From Megasphaera geminata F0357 (lineage in GTDB: Bacteria > Bacillota > Negativicutes > Veillonellales > Megasphaeraceae), in contig NZ_JH417562.1 in NCBI RefSeq assembly GCF_000239275.1, positions 1 to 33,098 of the forward strand: DNA of 33,098 nt, written 5' to 3'. Position numbers and translations under genes: made by a program. The first letter of the stretch is position 1, and each line of letters opens with the position of its first letter. Positions 1-8,093 of the stretch are shown here, in pieces. The notes below the pieces were generated by a model. The model had not been told where the DNA came from. It saw nothing but the letters and a program-made list of their open reading frames with translations, and did not search any database.

Positions 1-653
1 CGGGGATGAGCGTCAGCACGCGTTAACAGTTCCACCACCATGGCATGCATGCCGCTGCTCTGCTGAAAATCAATAAAAGGATAGGGTTCTATTTCTTTCA
101 AAGATACGGAAGCCCGTTTCCCCAAGGGATGTCCTTTAGGGACCACCAGGACCAGGCGCTCTTCTACAATAGGGTAAAACATGATCTCCGGCTCGTCTAC
201 AACGGAGGAACAAAAAATAATATCCGTCTTTTCTTCCTTTAAGCTCCTGATCAGCTCCCGTGTCGTTCCCTGTGTAAAATCGAATTCTATTTCTTCGTTC
301 CCCTCCGTATTATGGAACTGGGTAATCATTTCAGGAACTATCGTGTATCCCATCGTATAAACGAAGCCTAAATTAATACGCCCTTTATCGGGACGCGTAT
401 AGGCTTTCATTACTTGCACGCCTTTAGTCAGCTCCTCCAACGATTTGGTAACGTACGGATAAAACATCTTACCGTATTTAGTAAGAAATATATTACGCCC
501 CCGTTTTTCAAAAAGGTGGACGCCCATTTCTTTTTCTAAATCACGAATCGCCCTGTTTAAACTGGGTTCCGTAACATAAAGCTGCTCCGCAGCTTTGCGG
601 TAATGCTCCGTTTCGGCAAGGACGGTAAAATATTGAAGCTGCTTTAAATTCAT
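1..653 (-). CDS. LysR-type transcriptional regulator (C-terminus cut by window edge)
   Basis: I translated the minus strand from the ATG at 653-651, which follows an ACCGGAGG ribosome binding site (about 662-670). The frame is open to base 1, giving about 217 residues of a family that usually has about 300, so the end of the effector domain is missing. Residues 1-60 form the LTTR winged helix-turn-helix (MNLKQLQYFTVLAETEHYRK, then AAEQLYVTEPSLNRAIRDLE and a typical LFEKRGRNIFLT wing). From about residue 90 the periplasmic-binding-like effector domain begins (GRINLGFVYTMG). It diverges from the flavoprotein/YdiB/YdiN/AroD cluster, the usual arrangement for an LTTR and its target, so I infer control of that cluster by a shikimate-pathway metabolite. 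The family is clear; the ligand is inference. Confidence 0.93.
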   Translation of the reverse strand, partial: MNLKQLQYFTVLAETEHYRKAAEQLYVTEPSLNRAIRDLEKEMGVHLFEKRGRNIFLTKYGKMFYPYVTKSLEELTKGVQVMKAYTRPDKGRINLGFVYTMGYTIVPEMITQFHNTEGNEEIEFDFTQGTTRELIRSLKEEKTDIIFCSSVVDEPEIMFYPIVEERLVLVVPKGHPLGKRASVSLKEIEPYPFIDFQQSSGMHAMVVELLTRADAHP

Positions 654-720
654 AATTTTATACCTCCGGTAACAACGACTTTACAAAAATGCCGTCACTT
701 GATAGCATTTATGCCTTACT

Positions 721-741
721 TCAATAGTCTTCATCTATTGA
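721..741. promoter_or_regulatory. Perfect 7-bp palindrome, candidate LTTR recognition site
   Basis: TCAATAG-N7-CTATTGA is a perfect inverted repeat whose core ATAG-N7-CTAT fits the LysR-family box (T-N11-A type). It lies about 70 bp upstream of the regulator start and about 180 bp upstream of the -35 of the divergent cluster, so autoregulation is the more direct reading. A weaker repeat, AAGTA-GATT-TACTT (830-843), lies nearer the cluster promoter. Confidence 0.55.
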
Positions 742-921
742 TATCTGTGTATCTCCCTTAAAGTATCCTCCCCTGTTCAAGCCGGTCGGAAGGCATTTCC
801 GCCGTTTTCAATATTCTTGATATGTCCGAAAGTAGATTTACTTACTAAAAACAGACCTTGCATGCACATAGGGTATCACAATTAATAGTTTTTTTAAACA
901 AAAACATTCAAAATAAAAGTA

Positions 922-950
922 TTGTTGTTGATTTTCTATCCCCGTATAAT
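922..950 (+). promoter_or_regulatory. Sigma70-type promoter of the flavoprotein/ydiB/ydiN/aroD cluster
   Basis: TTGTTG at 922-927, a 17-bp spacer, and a perfect TATAAT at 945-950. Transcription would start near 957, about 60 bases before the first ATG at 1020. Confidence 0.75.
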
Positions 951-1019
951 AGTCCCAACAGGCACAGTTAGTTCTGTTTTTCACTTTTGTTTTTTTGGAC
1001 TGTAAGGAGGTTCTCCTAT

Positions 1020-3026
1020 ATGACCACGCAATTCCCGCATATTTTCGAACCCTTCACGGTAAAACGCACGACCTTCAGAAACCGTGTTATTATGCCGCCT
1101 ATGGGCTCCAACTACGCTACGTTTTCAGGTGAAGTTTCAGAGGAAATGAAAAACTACTACGGCCTTCGTGCCAAAGGCGGCACGGCTTTAATTACAGTTG
1201 AAAACGCCTGTATTGATTATCCTTTGGCTACAAACGGTACAAAGCAGCTCCGTATCGACAGCAAGCAGTTCATGCCCGGCCTGTTTGAATTAACCGAGCG
1301 CATTCACAAATACGGCGCGCTGGCCTCCATCCAGCTGAACCATGCAGGCGCCTCCGCTTACCCGGAACGTCTCGGCGGCTTACAGTCCGTATCCTCTTCT
1401 TCCGTTCCTTCCAAGGCAGGCAATCCGGCGCCGCGTCCGTTAACCCGGCGCGAAATCCTGAACATCGTCGACAAATATGCCGAAGCGGCAGAACGGGCAA
1501 TCGGTGCGGGTTTCGATATGGTTGAGATCCATGGCGGCCACTCCTATTTATTAGACCAGTTCCTTTCTCCTCTTTACAACAAGAGGACGGACGAATTCGG
1601 CGGTTCTTATGAAAACAGAGCCCGCTTCGCCCGTCTCGTCATCGAAGCGGTACGGGCCAAGGTAGGTAAATGGACGCGCGTTTCTTTCCGTATCTCTGCC
1701 GATGAATTCATAGAAGGCGGCAATACGCTGGAAGATACTTTGAAACTTCTCGAATACATTATTCCTGAAGTTGATATCATTAATGTTTCCGCCGCTGTAA
1801 ACGACTCCATCCAATATCAGATTGATAAATGCGATCTTCCCGATGCATGGAGAGCTTATCTTTCCGAAGCGGTTAAGAAAAAATTCGGCAAACCCGTAAT
1901 CCTTTCCGGCAATATCCGCGATCCGAAAATCGCCGATGAAGTCATTGCCGCGGGCAAAACGGACTTCCTCGCAATCGGCCGCGGCCTTATTGCCGATCCG
2001 GATTGGTGTAATAAGGCGCAGCACGGTCGAACGGACTGTATCCGTAAGTGTATCAGCTGTAACATCGGCTGCGCCGATCACCGCATTGCCAAATCCAAAC
2101 CGATCCGCTGTACAGTTAATCCCGCCGTTATTGAAGGGGAAGCATATAAGCGCACGAAGATCACGCGCCCCTTGCACGTCGTCGTCATCGGCGCCGGTAC
2201 CGGCGGCCTGGAAACGGCCTGCACGGCGGCGGAAATCGGTTGCAGCGTCACGGTTTTGGAAAAGCGCAACGAAGTAGGCGGTATGGCACGTCGAATTGCC
2301 CGCTTCCCCGAAAAATCCCGAATTGAAGATTTTCCGGCATACCTTGAAAAACGCGCGGCCGCTTTGCCTAACCTGGAAATCCGCATGAACACGAAGGCTA
2401 CCGAAGAACTCCTGGAAGAATTGAATCCGGATATCCTCTACGCGGCAACCGGTTCCGTACCGATGCTGCCGCCTATCGAAGGCCTCCGCGAATTAACGGA
2501 TGCAAAAGATTCAAAAATCCGCTCCATCGAAGGATTCATGTCCGCCATTCCATATTATGAAGCCAACGCGGCGGGAAAAAATGTCGTCATCATCGGTGCC
2601 GGCGCCGTAGGCCTGGACGTTATGGAATTCTTCGCCCTCCGCAAAGCGCACGTGACCGTCATCGAAATGATGCCCGCCTTCGGGAAAGACCTTGATGTCG
2701 TTTCCAAATCGACATTTAAGGACTTATTGGCAACTCACCCCGTCGACATGCATCTCGGCACGGCACTGCAGAAGGTCTGCCCCGACAAATTTGTTGCGGC
2801 GAAAGACGGCACAGAAAGCGAATACCCCTTTGATTTCGGTTTTATCTGCATGGGCCTGGTACCGGATATTCCGAAAGACAATCCGTTTGAAACATATGCC
2901 CGTAAAAAAGGCATTCCCTTCAACAATATCGGCAACAGCCGCAAAACCGGCCAGATTATGCACGGCACGGAACTGGGCCGGGACATTATCAATACAATTG
3001 ACGCCATCGGCGGCTTCGATTTATAA
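1020..3026 (+). CDS. Old-yellow-enzyme/2,4-dienoyl-CoA reductase-like FMN/FAD/4Fe-4S oxidoreductase
   Basis: 668 residues from the ATG at 1020, preceded by AAGGAGG at 1004-1010; upstream in-frame starts would lose this site. Residues 1-330 are an FMN-binding TIM barrel (RVIMPPMGSNYAT; H171-G-G-H174 with Y176 at the usual catalytic position; RTDEFGGSYENR). A 4Fe-4S site follows: C344-x2-C347-x3-C351-x12-C364. Residues 388-396 (VVIGAGTGG) and 522-531 (VVIIGAGAVG) are two Rossmann motifs for FAD and NAD(P)H. This is the layout and length of E. coli FadH (about 670), enoate reductases and BaiCD. Such enzymes carry electrons from NAD(P)H through FAD, Fe-S and FMN to an activated C=C bond. It is first in a cluster with shikimate/quinate enzymes, so I infer a shikimate-pathway enone (3-dehydroshikimate) as substrate rather than a fatty acyl-CoA. 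The family is secure; the substrate is a hypothesis. Confidence 0.93.
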   Translation: MTTQFPHIFEPFTVKRTTFRNRVIMPPMGSNYATFSGEVSEEMKNYYGLRAKGGTALITVENACIDYPLATNGTKQLRIDSKQFMPGLFELTERIHKYGALASIQLNHAGASAYPERLGGLQSVSSSSVPSKAGNPAPRPLTRREILNIVDKYAEAAERAIGAGFDMVEIHGGHSYLLDQFLSPLYNKRTDEFGGSYENRARFARLVIEAVRAKVGKWTRVSFRISADEFIEGGNTLEDTLKLLEYIIPEVDIINVSAAVNDSIQYQIDKCDLPDAWRAYLSEAVKKKFGKPVILSGNIRDPKIADEVIAAGKTDFLAIGRGLIADPDWCNKAQHGRTDCIRKCISCNIGCADHRIAKSKPIRCTVNPAVIEGEAYKRTKITRPLHVVVIGAGTGGLETACTAAEIGCSVTVLEKRNEVGGMARRIARFPEKSRIEDFPAYLEKRAAALPNLEIRMNTKATEELLEELNPDILYAATGSVPMLPPIEGLRELTDAKDSKIRSIEGFMSAIPYYEANAAGKNVVIIGAGAVGLDVMEFFALRKAHVTVIEMMPAFGKDLDVVSKSTFKDLLATHPVDMHLGTALQKVCPDKFVAAKDGTESEYPFDFGFICMGLVPDIPKDNPFETYARKKGIPFNNIGNSRKTGQIMHGTELGRDIINTIDAIGGFDL

Positions 3027-3037
3027 TTTTATCCGCG

Positions 3038-3112
3038 GCGGAGATTCTCTCGAATCTCCGCTTGACGGACGGGTTCACCGGTATTTTCATACCGCGTAAA
3101 GTGAAAATTCAC
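3038..3112 (+). repeat. Three consecutive stem-loops in the flavoprotein-ydiB gap
   Basis: Perfect stem GCGGAGATTC/GAATCTCCGC with a 4-nt loop (3038-3061), then CGGTAT-TTTC-ATACCG (3079-3094), then GTGAA-AA-TTCAC (3101-3112). None is followed by a T run, so these are not standard terminators. They may be mRNA-processing or stabilising hairpins between the two coding regions. Confidence 0.6.
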
Positions 3113-3150
3113 ACATATATATTAAATTGATTCAACAGGAGGAATGTATT

Positions 3151-4029
3151 ATGGGTAAAATCGCAATTACAGAACGTGTTACAGGTCATACCGAATTAAT
3201 CGGCCTCATCGCCTATCCGATTCGTCACAGCATGTCTCCGACAATGCACAACGAAGCCTTCAAAAAATTAGGACTCGACTATGTGTATGTCTGCTTTGAA
3301 GTGGATAACTCCACATTGGAGGATACGGTAAAGGGGCTGCGTGCCATGAAAGTCCGCGGCTGGAACGTATCCATGCCGAACAAAGGACCTATTACGCGCT
3401 ACCTGGATAAACTTTCACCCGTTTCTCAAATCGTCGGGGCCTGCAATACGGTCGTTAACGACAACGGTGTGCTTACCGGCACGATTACGGACGGTACGGG
3501 TGCAATGCAGTCGTTAAAAGAAGAAGGTGTCGACTATGTAGGCGGGAAAATGACAGTTGTCGGCGCCGGCGGGGCCGCTACCGCCATTATCGTCCAGGCG
3601 GCGCTCGACGGAGCTAAGGAAATCACCGTTTTCAACCGTCGGGATGAATTTTTCCCGAAAGCCGAAAAAGTAGTCGCTCAGTTAAATGACCGTACCGATT
3701 GCAAAGTCACCTTATACGATCTTGCCGACCATGAAAATCTTAAACGCGAGCTCGACAGCAGTGATATTTATATTGACGGCACGTCCTGCGGCATGAAGCC
3801 TCTTGAAGACGTAGTCGCCATTCCCGATAAGTCGTATCTCCATAAAGAACTCATCGTTATGGATACAGTATATGCGCCGCGTGAAACAAAACTGATGAGA
3901 TGGGCCGAAGAAGTCGGCTGCCATACTTTCAACGGTCTCGGCATGATGCTCTATCAGGGCGCGGCCGCTTTCAAACTCTGGACCGGCAAAGATATGCCCG
4001 TTGACTATATTAAAGATATTTTATTCTAA
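3151..4029 (+). CDS. ydiB: YdiB-type quinate/shikimate dehydrogenase
   Basis: 292 residues from the ATG at 3151, with AGGAGG at 3137-3142. It oxidises shikimate to 3-dehydroshikimate (and, in YdiB enzymes, quinate to 3-dehydroquinate) with NAD or NADP. The sequence follows E. coli YdiB closely as I remember it: LIGLIAYPIRHSMSP at the substrate site, S74-M-P-N-K78, N99, and D114 in TDGTG, each shifted by exactly seven from YdiB S67/K71/N92/D107. The dinucleotide loop reads GAGGAATA followed by FNRRDEFF, whose aspartate is the YdiB feature linked to NAD use. The biosynthetic operon carries a separate aroE (8093-8917), so this copy probably works in catabolism or interconversion. The asparagine before the catalytic TD in most AroE proteins is isoleucine here (I112). 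Confidence 0.92.
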   Translation: MGKIAITERVTGHTELIGLIAYPIRHSMSPTMHNEAFKKLGLDYVYVCFEVDNSTLEDTVKGLRAMKVRGWNVSMPNKGPITRYLDKLSPVSQIVGACNTVVNDNGVLTGTITDGTGAMQSLKEEGVDYVGGKMTVVGAGGAATAIIVQAALDGAKEITVFNRRDEFFPKAEKVVAQLNDRTDCKVTLYDLADHENLKRELDSSDIYIDGTSCGMKPLEDVVAIPDKSYLHKELIVMDTVYAPRETKLMRWAEEVGCHTFNGLGMMLYQGAAAFKLWTGKDMPVDYIKDILF

Positions 4030-4064
4030 TTTCGTTGCAAAGACATAAAAAGAGAGGTATTACT

Positions 4065-5267
4065 ATGGAACAAACCCGCTCGTATCGTCCCTTATGCCTG
4101 AGTTTGTACTTGAACTACTTCGTACACGGCATCGGCGTGCTCATTCTTGCCCAAAATATGGACGCCTTAGCGGCGCGCTGGGGCAGCCTCGCCGATGTTA
4201 TGAGCGTTATCGGCATGCTCGGTATCGGACGCCTTATCGTCCTCTTCGTTTCCGGCAAGCTTTCCGATAAATACGGCCGCAAACCGTTCGTACTTCTCGG
4301 TATGATTACATATATTGCCTTTTTCATCGGCATTCTGCTCAGCCCGACAACGGCGGTAGCCTGCGTGTTCGGTATTCTTGCCGGCATTGCCAATTCCTTC
4401 CTGGACGCGGGCACCTATCCGGCACTTATTGAATCATATCCCGAAAGCGCCAGCACCGTGACGGTTCTTTTGAAAGCATTCATCTCTGCCGGCCAGTTTC
4501 TCCTACCGCTCTTTATCGGCGTACTCGTTGCCATGAATGCCTGGTACGGCTGGTCTTTCATCATTGCCGCCGTCATCCTTGCAGTCAACTTCCTCATTAT
4601 GCTGAAGATGACCTATCCGTCTATGGACCAGGTTCAAAAATCGGCCAACTCGTCCGGAGAAGCCGTCGAAGACGTACCGAAATCAAAATGGTATATTGAA
4701 GGCATCTGCTTCGTCCTTTACGGGTATATTTCCCAGGCGACCTTCTATCTGATCAGTCAATGGCTGACAAAATACGGCGCCGCCGTCGCTCAAATGGGCG
4801 ATATGGCCGCCCGTTCACTCATGAGCTACTATTCTGTCGGCTCCTTGGCCTGCGTATTCTTTACGGCATTCATTACAAAAAAGGGAGTACAGTCTATTAC
4901 GCTTCTCGTCGTCTATACACTTATTTCTACCCTGGCAATCAGCGGTCTTTATTACTATCCATCGACGGCGCTCGCCCCGATTCTTTCCGCCGTTGTCGGT
5001 TTCTCCGCGGCCGGCGGCGTAATGCAGCTCGGTCTCGTCATGATGACGGAAATGTTCCCCAAAGGCAAGGGCACGATGACCGGTATCTTCTACACAACCG
5101 GCTCTATCGCCTCCTTTACAATTCCCGTCATAACGGGCCGTATGGCAGACAGCGGTATCAACTCCATTATGGGGCTTGACGCAGGCATCGCTCTTGCCGG
5201 CTTCATCGTCGCCTGCATCATTTATGTCCGCTACAATAGTGTTATAAAAGTAAAAAAAGCAGTTTAA
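4065..5267 (+). CDS. ydiN: YdiN-like MFS transporter, probable shikimate/quinate uptake
   Basis: 400 residues from the ATG at 4065, with AGAGAGG about 7 nt upstream. The protein has about 12 hydrophobic segments and the MFS loop motif GKLSDKYGRKPF after helix 2. It resembles E. coli YdiN as I recall it: near-identical patterns around LNYFVHGIGVLILAQNMD, IANSFLDAGTYPALIE, and GFSAAGGVMQLG in the C-terminal half. In E. coli ydiN stands next to ydiB and aroD, and here the homologues of all three are again adjacent. That supports uptake of quinate, shikimate or a related hydroaromatic acid. The gap from ydiB is 35 nt, so they are probably cotranscribed. The substrate is inferred from neighbours only. 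Confidence 0.88.
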   Translation: MEQTRSYRPLCLSLYLNYFVHGIGVLILAQNMDALAARWGSLADVMSVIGMLGIGRLIVLFVSGKLSDKYGRKPFVLLGMITYIAFFIGILLSPTTAVACVFGILAGIANSFLDAGTYPALIESYPESASTVTVLLKAFISAGQFLLPLFIGVLVAMNAWYGWSFIIAAVILAVNFLIMLKMTYPSMDQVQKSANSSGEAVEDVPKSKWYIEGICFVLYGYISQATFYLISQWLTKYGAAVAQMGDMAARSLMSYYSVGSLACVFFTAFITKKGVQSITLLVVYTLISTLAISGLYYYPSTALAPILSAVVGFSAAGGVMQLGLVMMTEMFPKGKGTMTGIFYTTGSIASFTIPVITGRMADSGINSIMGLDAGIALAGFIVACIIYVRYNSVIKVKKAV

Positions 5268-5289
5268 CTAAAATACGGAGGTTTTAACC

Positions 5290-6036
5290 ATGATTACAAT
5301 CGGTAATGTCCGCCTGGATAACGGTATTCCTAAAATTTGCGTTCCCATCGTCGGCGTCGACCCGGCTGAACTCACACAGGAATGCCGCTATCTTCGGGAT
5401 AAAATATATGACGTAGTCGAATTGCGTATCGACTTTTTAAGTGACGTGGAAAATCTTGACGCCGTCGGTGACGCACTCGACGAGGTCCGCAAAGAATTAC
5501 CCGACAGCGCGCTCCTTTTCACGTTCCGCACGAAAGAAGAAGGCGGTGAAACGAACGTATCGGAAGACTACTACTTTGAACTCATCCGCTATGCCGTCAA
5601 CAGCGGCCGGGTCGACGCCGTCGATGTGGAATATTTCCGCAGCGCCGCCAAAATAAAAGAAACGGTTGAACTCGCCAATAAGGCGGGTGTAACGGTTGTG
5701 ATGAGCAATCACGACTTCGAAAAAACACCGTCTTTCACCGAGATATCCGATCGCCTTATCGGCATGAAAGAACGCGGCGCCGACGTTGCCAAACTGGCCT
5801 GCATGCCCCGGTCGGCAAAAGACGTGCTCACGCTTCTTTCAGCAACGGAAAACGTTAAATCCCTCTATCCGGACGAGCCGCTCATCACTATGTCTATGGG
5901 AAAACTCGGGGCCGTCAGCCGCATCAGCGGTGAAATATTCGGCTCGGCCATGACCTTCGGCTCGGCAAAGAAAGCTTCCGCACCCGGTCAGATTGAGGTT
6001 ACGGCCTTACAGAAAATTCTTGAAATTCTCCATTAA
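5290..6036 (+). CDS. aroD: Type I 3-dehydroquinate dehydratase
   Basis: 248 residues from the ATG at 5290, preceded by CGGAGG. It catalyses the syn dehydration of 3-dehydroquinate to 3-dehydroshikimate through a Schiff base. Catalytic residues are all present and offset by two from the Salmonella/E. coli enzyme: E44 and R46 in ELRID, H141 in SNHDFEKTP, Schiff-base K168 in VAKLACMP, R211 in AVSRISG, and Q234 in APGQI. It is the last gene of the LysR-linked cluster, 22 nt after the carrier, and is followed by a strong terminator. No other dehydroquinase is present in this window and none is in the aro operon, so this enzyme may serve both quinate use and chorismate synthesis unless an aroQ lies elsewhere. 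Confidence 0.95.
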   Translation: MITIGNVRLDNGIPKICVPIVGVDPAELTQECRYLRDKIYDVVELRIDFLSDVENLDAVGDALDEVRKELPDSALLFTFRTKEEGGETNVSEDYYFELIRYAVNSGRVDAVDVEYFRSAAKIKETVELANKAGVTVVMSNHDFEKTPSFTEISDRLIGMKERGADVAKLACMPRSAKDVLTLLSATENVKSLYPDEPLITMSMGKLGAVSRISGEIFGSAMTFGSAKKASAPGQIEVTALQKILEILH

Positions 6037-6042
6037 AACCGC

Positions 6043-6086
6043 AAAAAGACCTTGCAACCGCATTAGACGTTGCAAGGTCTTTTTTA
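6043..6086. terminator. Bidirectional intrinsic terminator between aroD and the MFS gene
   Basis: Stem AAAGACCTTGCAAC/GTTGCAAGGTCTTT with a 10-nt loop, a T run on the plus side and five T on the minus side. It closes both the aroD cluster and the convergent MFS gene. Confidence 0.9.
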
Positions 6087-6138
6087 TTGCGTCTACTCAC
6101 TGCTGTATTACACGACCGAAAATATGCGTCTGCCCGTT

Positions 6139-7442
6139 TTATTCGGTTCTCTTCGATTCAATGCGGTGAATGTCACCGACAATAAAAACAAAAGAAAATA
6201 CGCCGAGAGCCGCAATGCAAGCAACAAAGATCATCGCGCCCACAAACGACCCGGTAGTCTGAACGATGATACCGATAGCGATAGGCGTAATAATACCGGC
6301 GAGATTACCGACAAAGTTGAACACGCCGCCGGCAAGTCCTACAGAATCGGCCGGAGCCATGTCGCCGACTGTACTCCAAATGATGGCCGCCATCCCCTGC
6401 CCGAAAAAGGCGATTGCCATAATCGCGATTACCGCATGAAAAGAATCGACATAATTGGCCGTCATAATCGTCATGGAGCAAAGAAGACCGCATATAACCG
6501 GCGTTTTCCGAGCCTTCGACAGGGACGCGCCCCGCTTCAGCATATGATCGGACCACCAGCCGCCGAGGAGCACGCCGCAAAGCGCGCCATATAGGGAATG
6601 ACCGCATAGATCCCGGCTTTCAGCATAGGCATTTGTTTTGCAACAATAAGGTACGTCGGGAACCACGTGAGGAAAAAAAACATGGTGCTCGTATTGGCGA
6701 ACTGTCCCAAATAAACACCGATGAGCTGCCGATGTTTAAAAAGCTCTGCAATCTGTGCCCGCGAAATATGCTGCGCCGCACGGGCCTTTTCGGCAAGGCC
6801 GCCGCCTGCGCGGATGTAATCCAGTTCCGCCCGGCTCACTTCTTTGCATTCACCGGGATCCCTGTATGCACGGTACCAGATAACGCTGACAATAACGCCG
6901 ATAAATCCGGTTACATAAAAAATTTCCTGCCAACCGTAATTTTCCAAAATCCAAAACAGCACAGGCGTTAAAAAGGCAAGGCCTATAAACTCTCCGGCCG
7001 TATAGACAGACGTTGCCGTGGCACGTTCCTTATCGGGGAACCAGGCGGCGACAACACGGCTGTTTGTCGGGAATGCGGGGGCTTCAGCGGCGCCGATGGC
7101 AAGCCGTATGCCGAAAAGGGACGCGAAGTTTCTGCCGAAGCCCATGACTACAGTAAAAGCGGACCAGAAAAAGAGCGACAGCGTATACGATATGCGCGAA
7201 CCGAAGCGCTCCAAAAACCAACCGCCGGGGATCTGCATCAGGCCGTAAGACCAGGAAAAAGCGGAGAAGAGAAACCCCATAGCGGCCGCATCAAATCCCA
7301 AATCGGCGCTCATACTCGGCGCCGCCACCGCCATATTAGTACGATCCAAATAATTAATAGCAGTCAAAATAAACAGCAGTAACAACATAAACCAGCGCTT
7401 CTTCGTTCGTCCGTCTTTTTCTGTCATCCGTACTTCCGCCAT
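6139..7442 (-). CDS. MFS transporter of the anion:cation symporter (ACS) type, frame broken
   Basis: The first part runs from the ATG at 7442 (purine-rich AAAGGGGG upstream) to about 6588. The rest continues in another frame to 6139. Joined, it is about 434 residues with 12 hydrophobic segments, normal for the family. The N-terminal pattern NYLDRTNMAVAAPSMSADLG and the loop GGWFLERFGSRI are typical of sugar-acid carriers such as GudP, GarP and DgoT. At the break the minus strand reads TAT-ATG-GCG where the family expects TAT-ATG-GGC-GCG-CTT (Y-M-G-A-L-C-G), so one G appears to be missing at 6587-6588. The substrate cannot be read from sequence; an organic or sugar acid is likely. A TATAAT-like -10 lies at 7492-7497 (minus), with a poor -35. 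Confidence 0.85.
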
Positions 7443-7580
7443 AACGGGTCCCCCTTTAAAGGTATACTGAAACAATTACCTGTACCCGTCCATTATATAC
7501 CATTTTTTCTGTAAATAAGCAGCCGCCGTATATCAAAGTAACATACACCGCAATTCAGGCTGCAAATTATTCAGTACCCG

Positions 7581-8093
7581 TTATCTGTATTCTAAGACAC
7601 GCTTCACAAGCCGCGTCAACTGTCCCGAAACTTCTTCAATCGTTTGATGATTGGCCATCTTATAATCTGCCGATGCATTATACGTATCGATCCGTTCGCG
7701 GTAAAGATCAAAGACCTTCTGAGGACCGTCTTTTAAAAGAGGGCGTTTGGATACATCCACATCAGCGGCGATATCGGCAGGATCTCTGTCGAGAAAAATG
7801 ATAATCCCGTTTTCCTTGTAAATAGCAATATTTTCCGGCCGCTTTACCACGCCGCCGCCGGTCGCCACGACGATTCCTTCCTTACAAGCCAGCGCCCGCG
7901 CCGTCCTCGTTTCGGCGTCGCGGAAACAGTCTTCGCTGACGGCAAAAAGCTCTTTTATCGTCTTTCCTTCCGTTTCTTCCAGATACGTATCGGCATCGTA
8001 AAATTCCCGTCCCAATTCCTCGGCCAGGGCCGCACCGAATGTCGTTTTCCCGCTTCCGGGCATCCCGATAATGATAATATTCCTGTCTTTCAT
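7581..8093 (-). CDS. aroK: Shikimate kinase
   Basis: 170 residues, the usual size. It phosphorylates shikimate at O3 with ATP, the fifth step of the chorismate pathway. The Walker A motif is G10-M-P-G-S-G-K16-T, the shikimate-binding D-A-D-T-Y motif follows at about residue 33, TGGGVV is at about 79, and the lid arginine is in SKRPLL. Its ATG overlaps the aroE stop in a TAATG arrangement, which implies translational coupling. It is the last gene of the operon; I see no convincing terminator between 7580 and the MFS start at 7442. Confidence 0.95.
   Translation of the reverse strand: MKDRNIIIIGMPGSGKTTFGAALAEELGREFYDADTYLEETEGKTIKELFAVSEDCFRDAETRTARALACKEGIVVATGGGVVKRPENIAIYKENGIIIFLDRDPADIAADVDVSKRPLLKDGPQKVFDLYRERIDTYNASADYKMANHQTIEEVSGQLTRLVKRVLEYR

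Larger units (their letters stand above)
654..1019. other. Divergent intergenic region between the LysR gene and the flavoprotein cluster
   Basis: 366 bp with no credible gene. It is AT-rich in its right half and holds the palindrome at 721-741, a weaker repeat at 830-843, and the cluster promoter at 922-950. I see no clear -35/-10 pair for the regulator itself. Confidence 0.7.

Noticed and set aside
1551-2177. A 208-codon minus-strand open frame inside the flavoprotein gene
   Set aside because: Antisense to conserved FMN-barrel sequence; no independent support.
7443-7580. Terminator downstream of aroK
   Set aside because: No stem followed by a T run was found. Only a direct repeat GTACCCGT (7482-7489 and 7574-7581) was seen, with no clear role.
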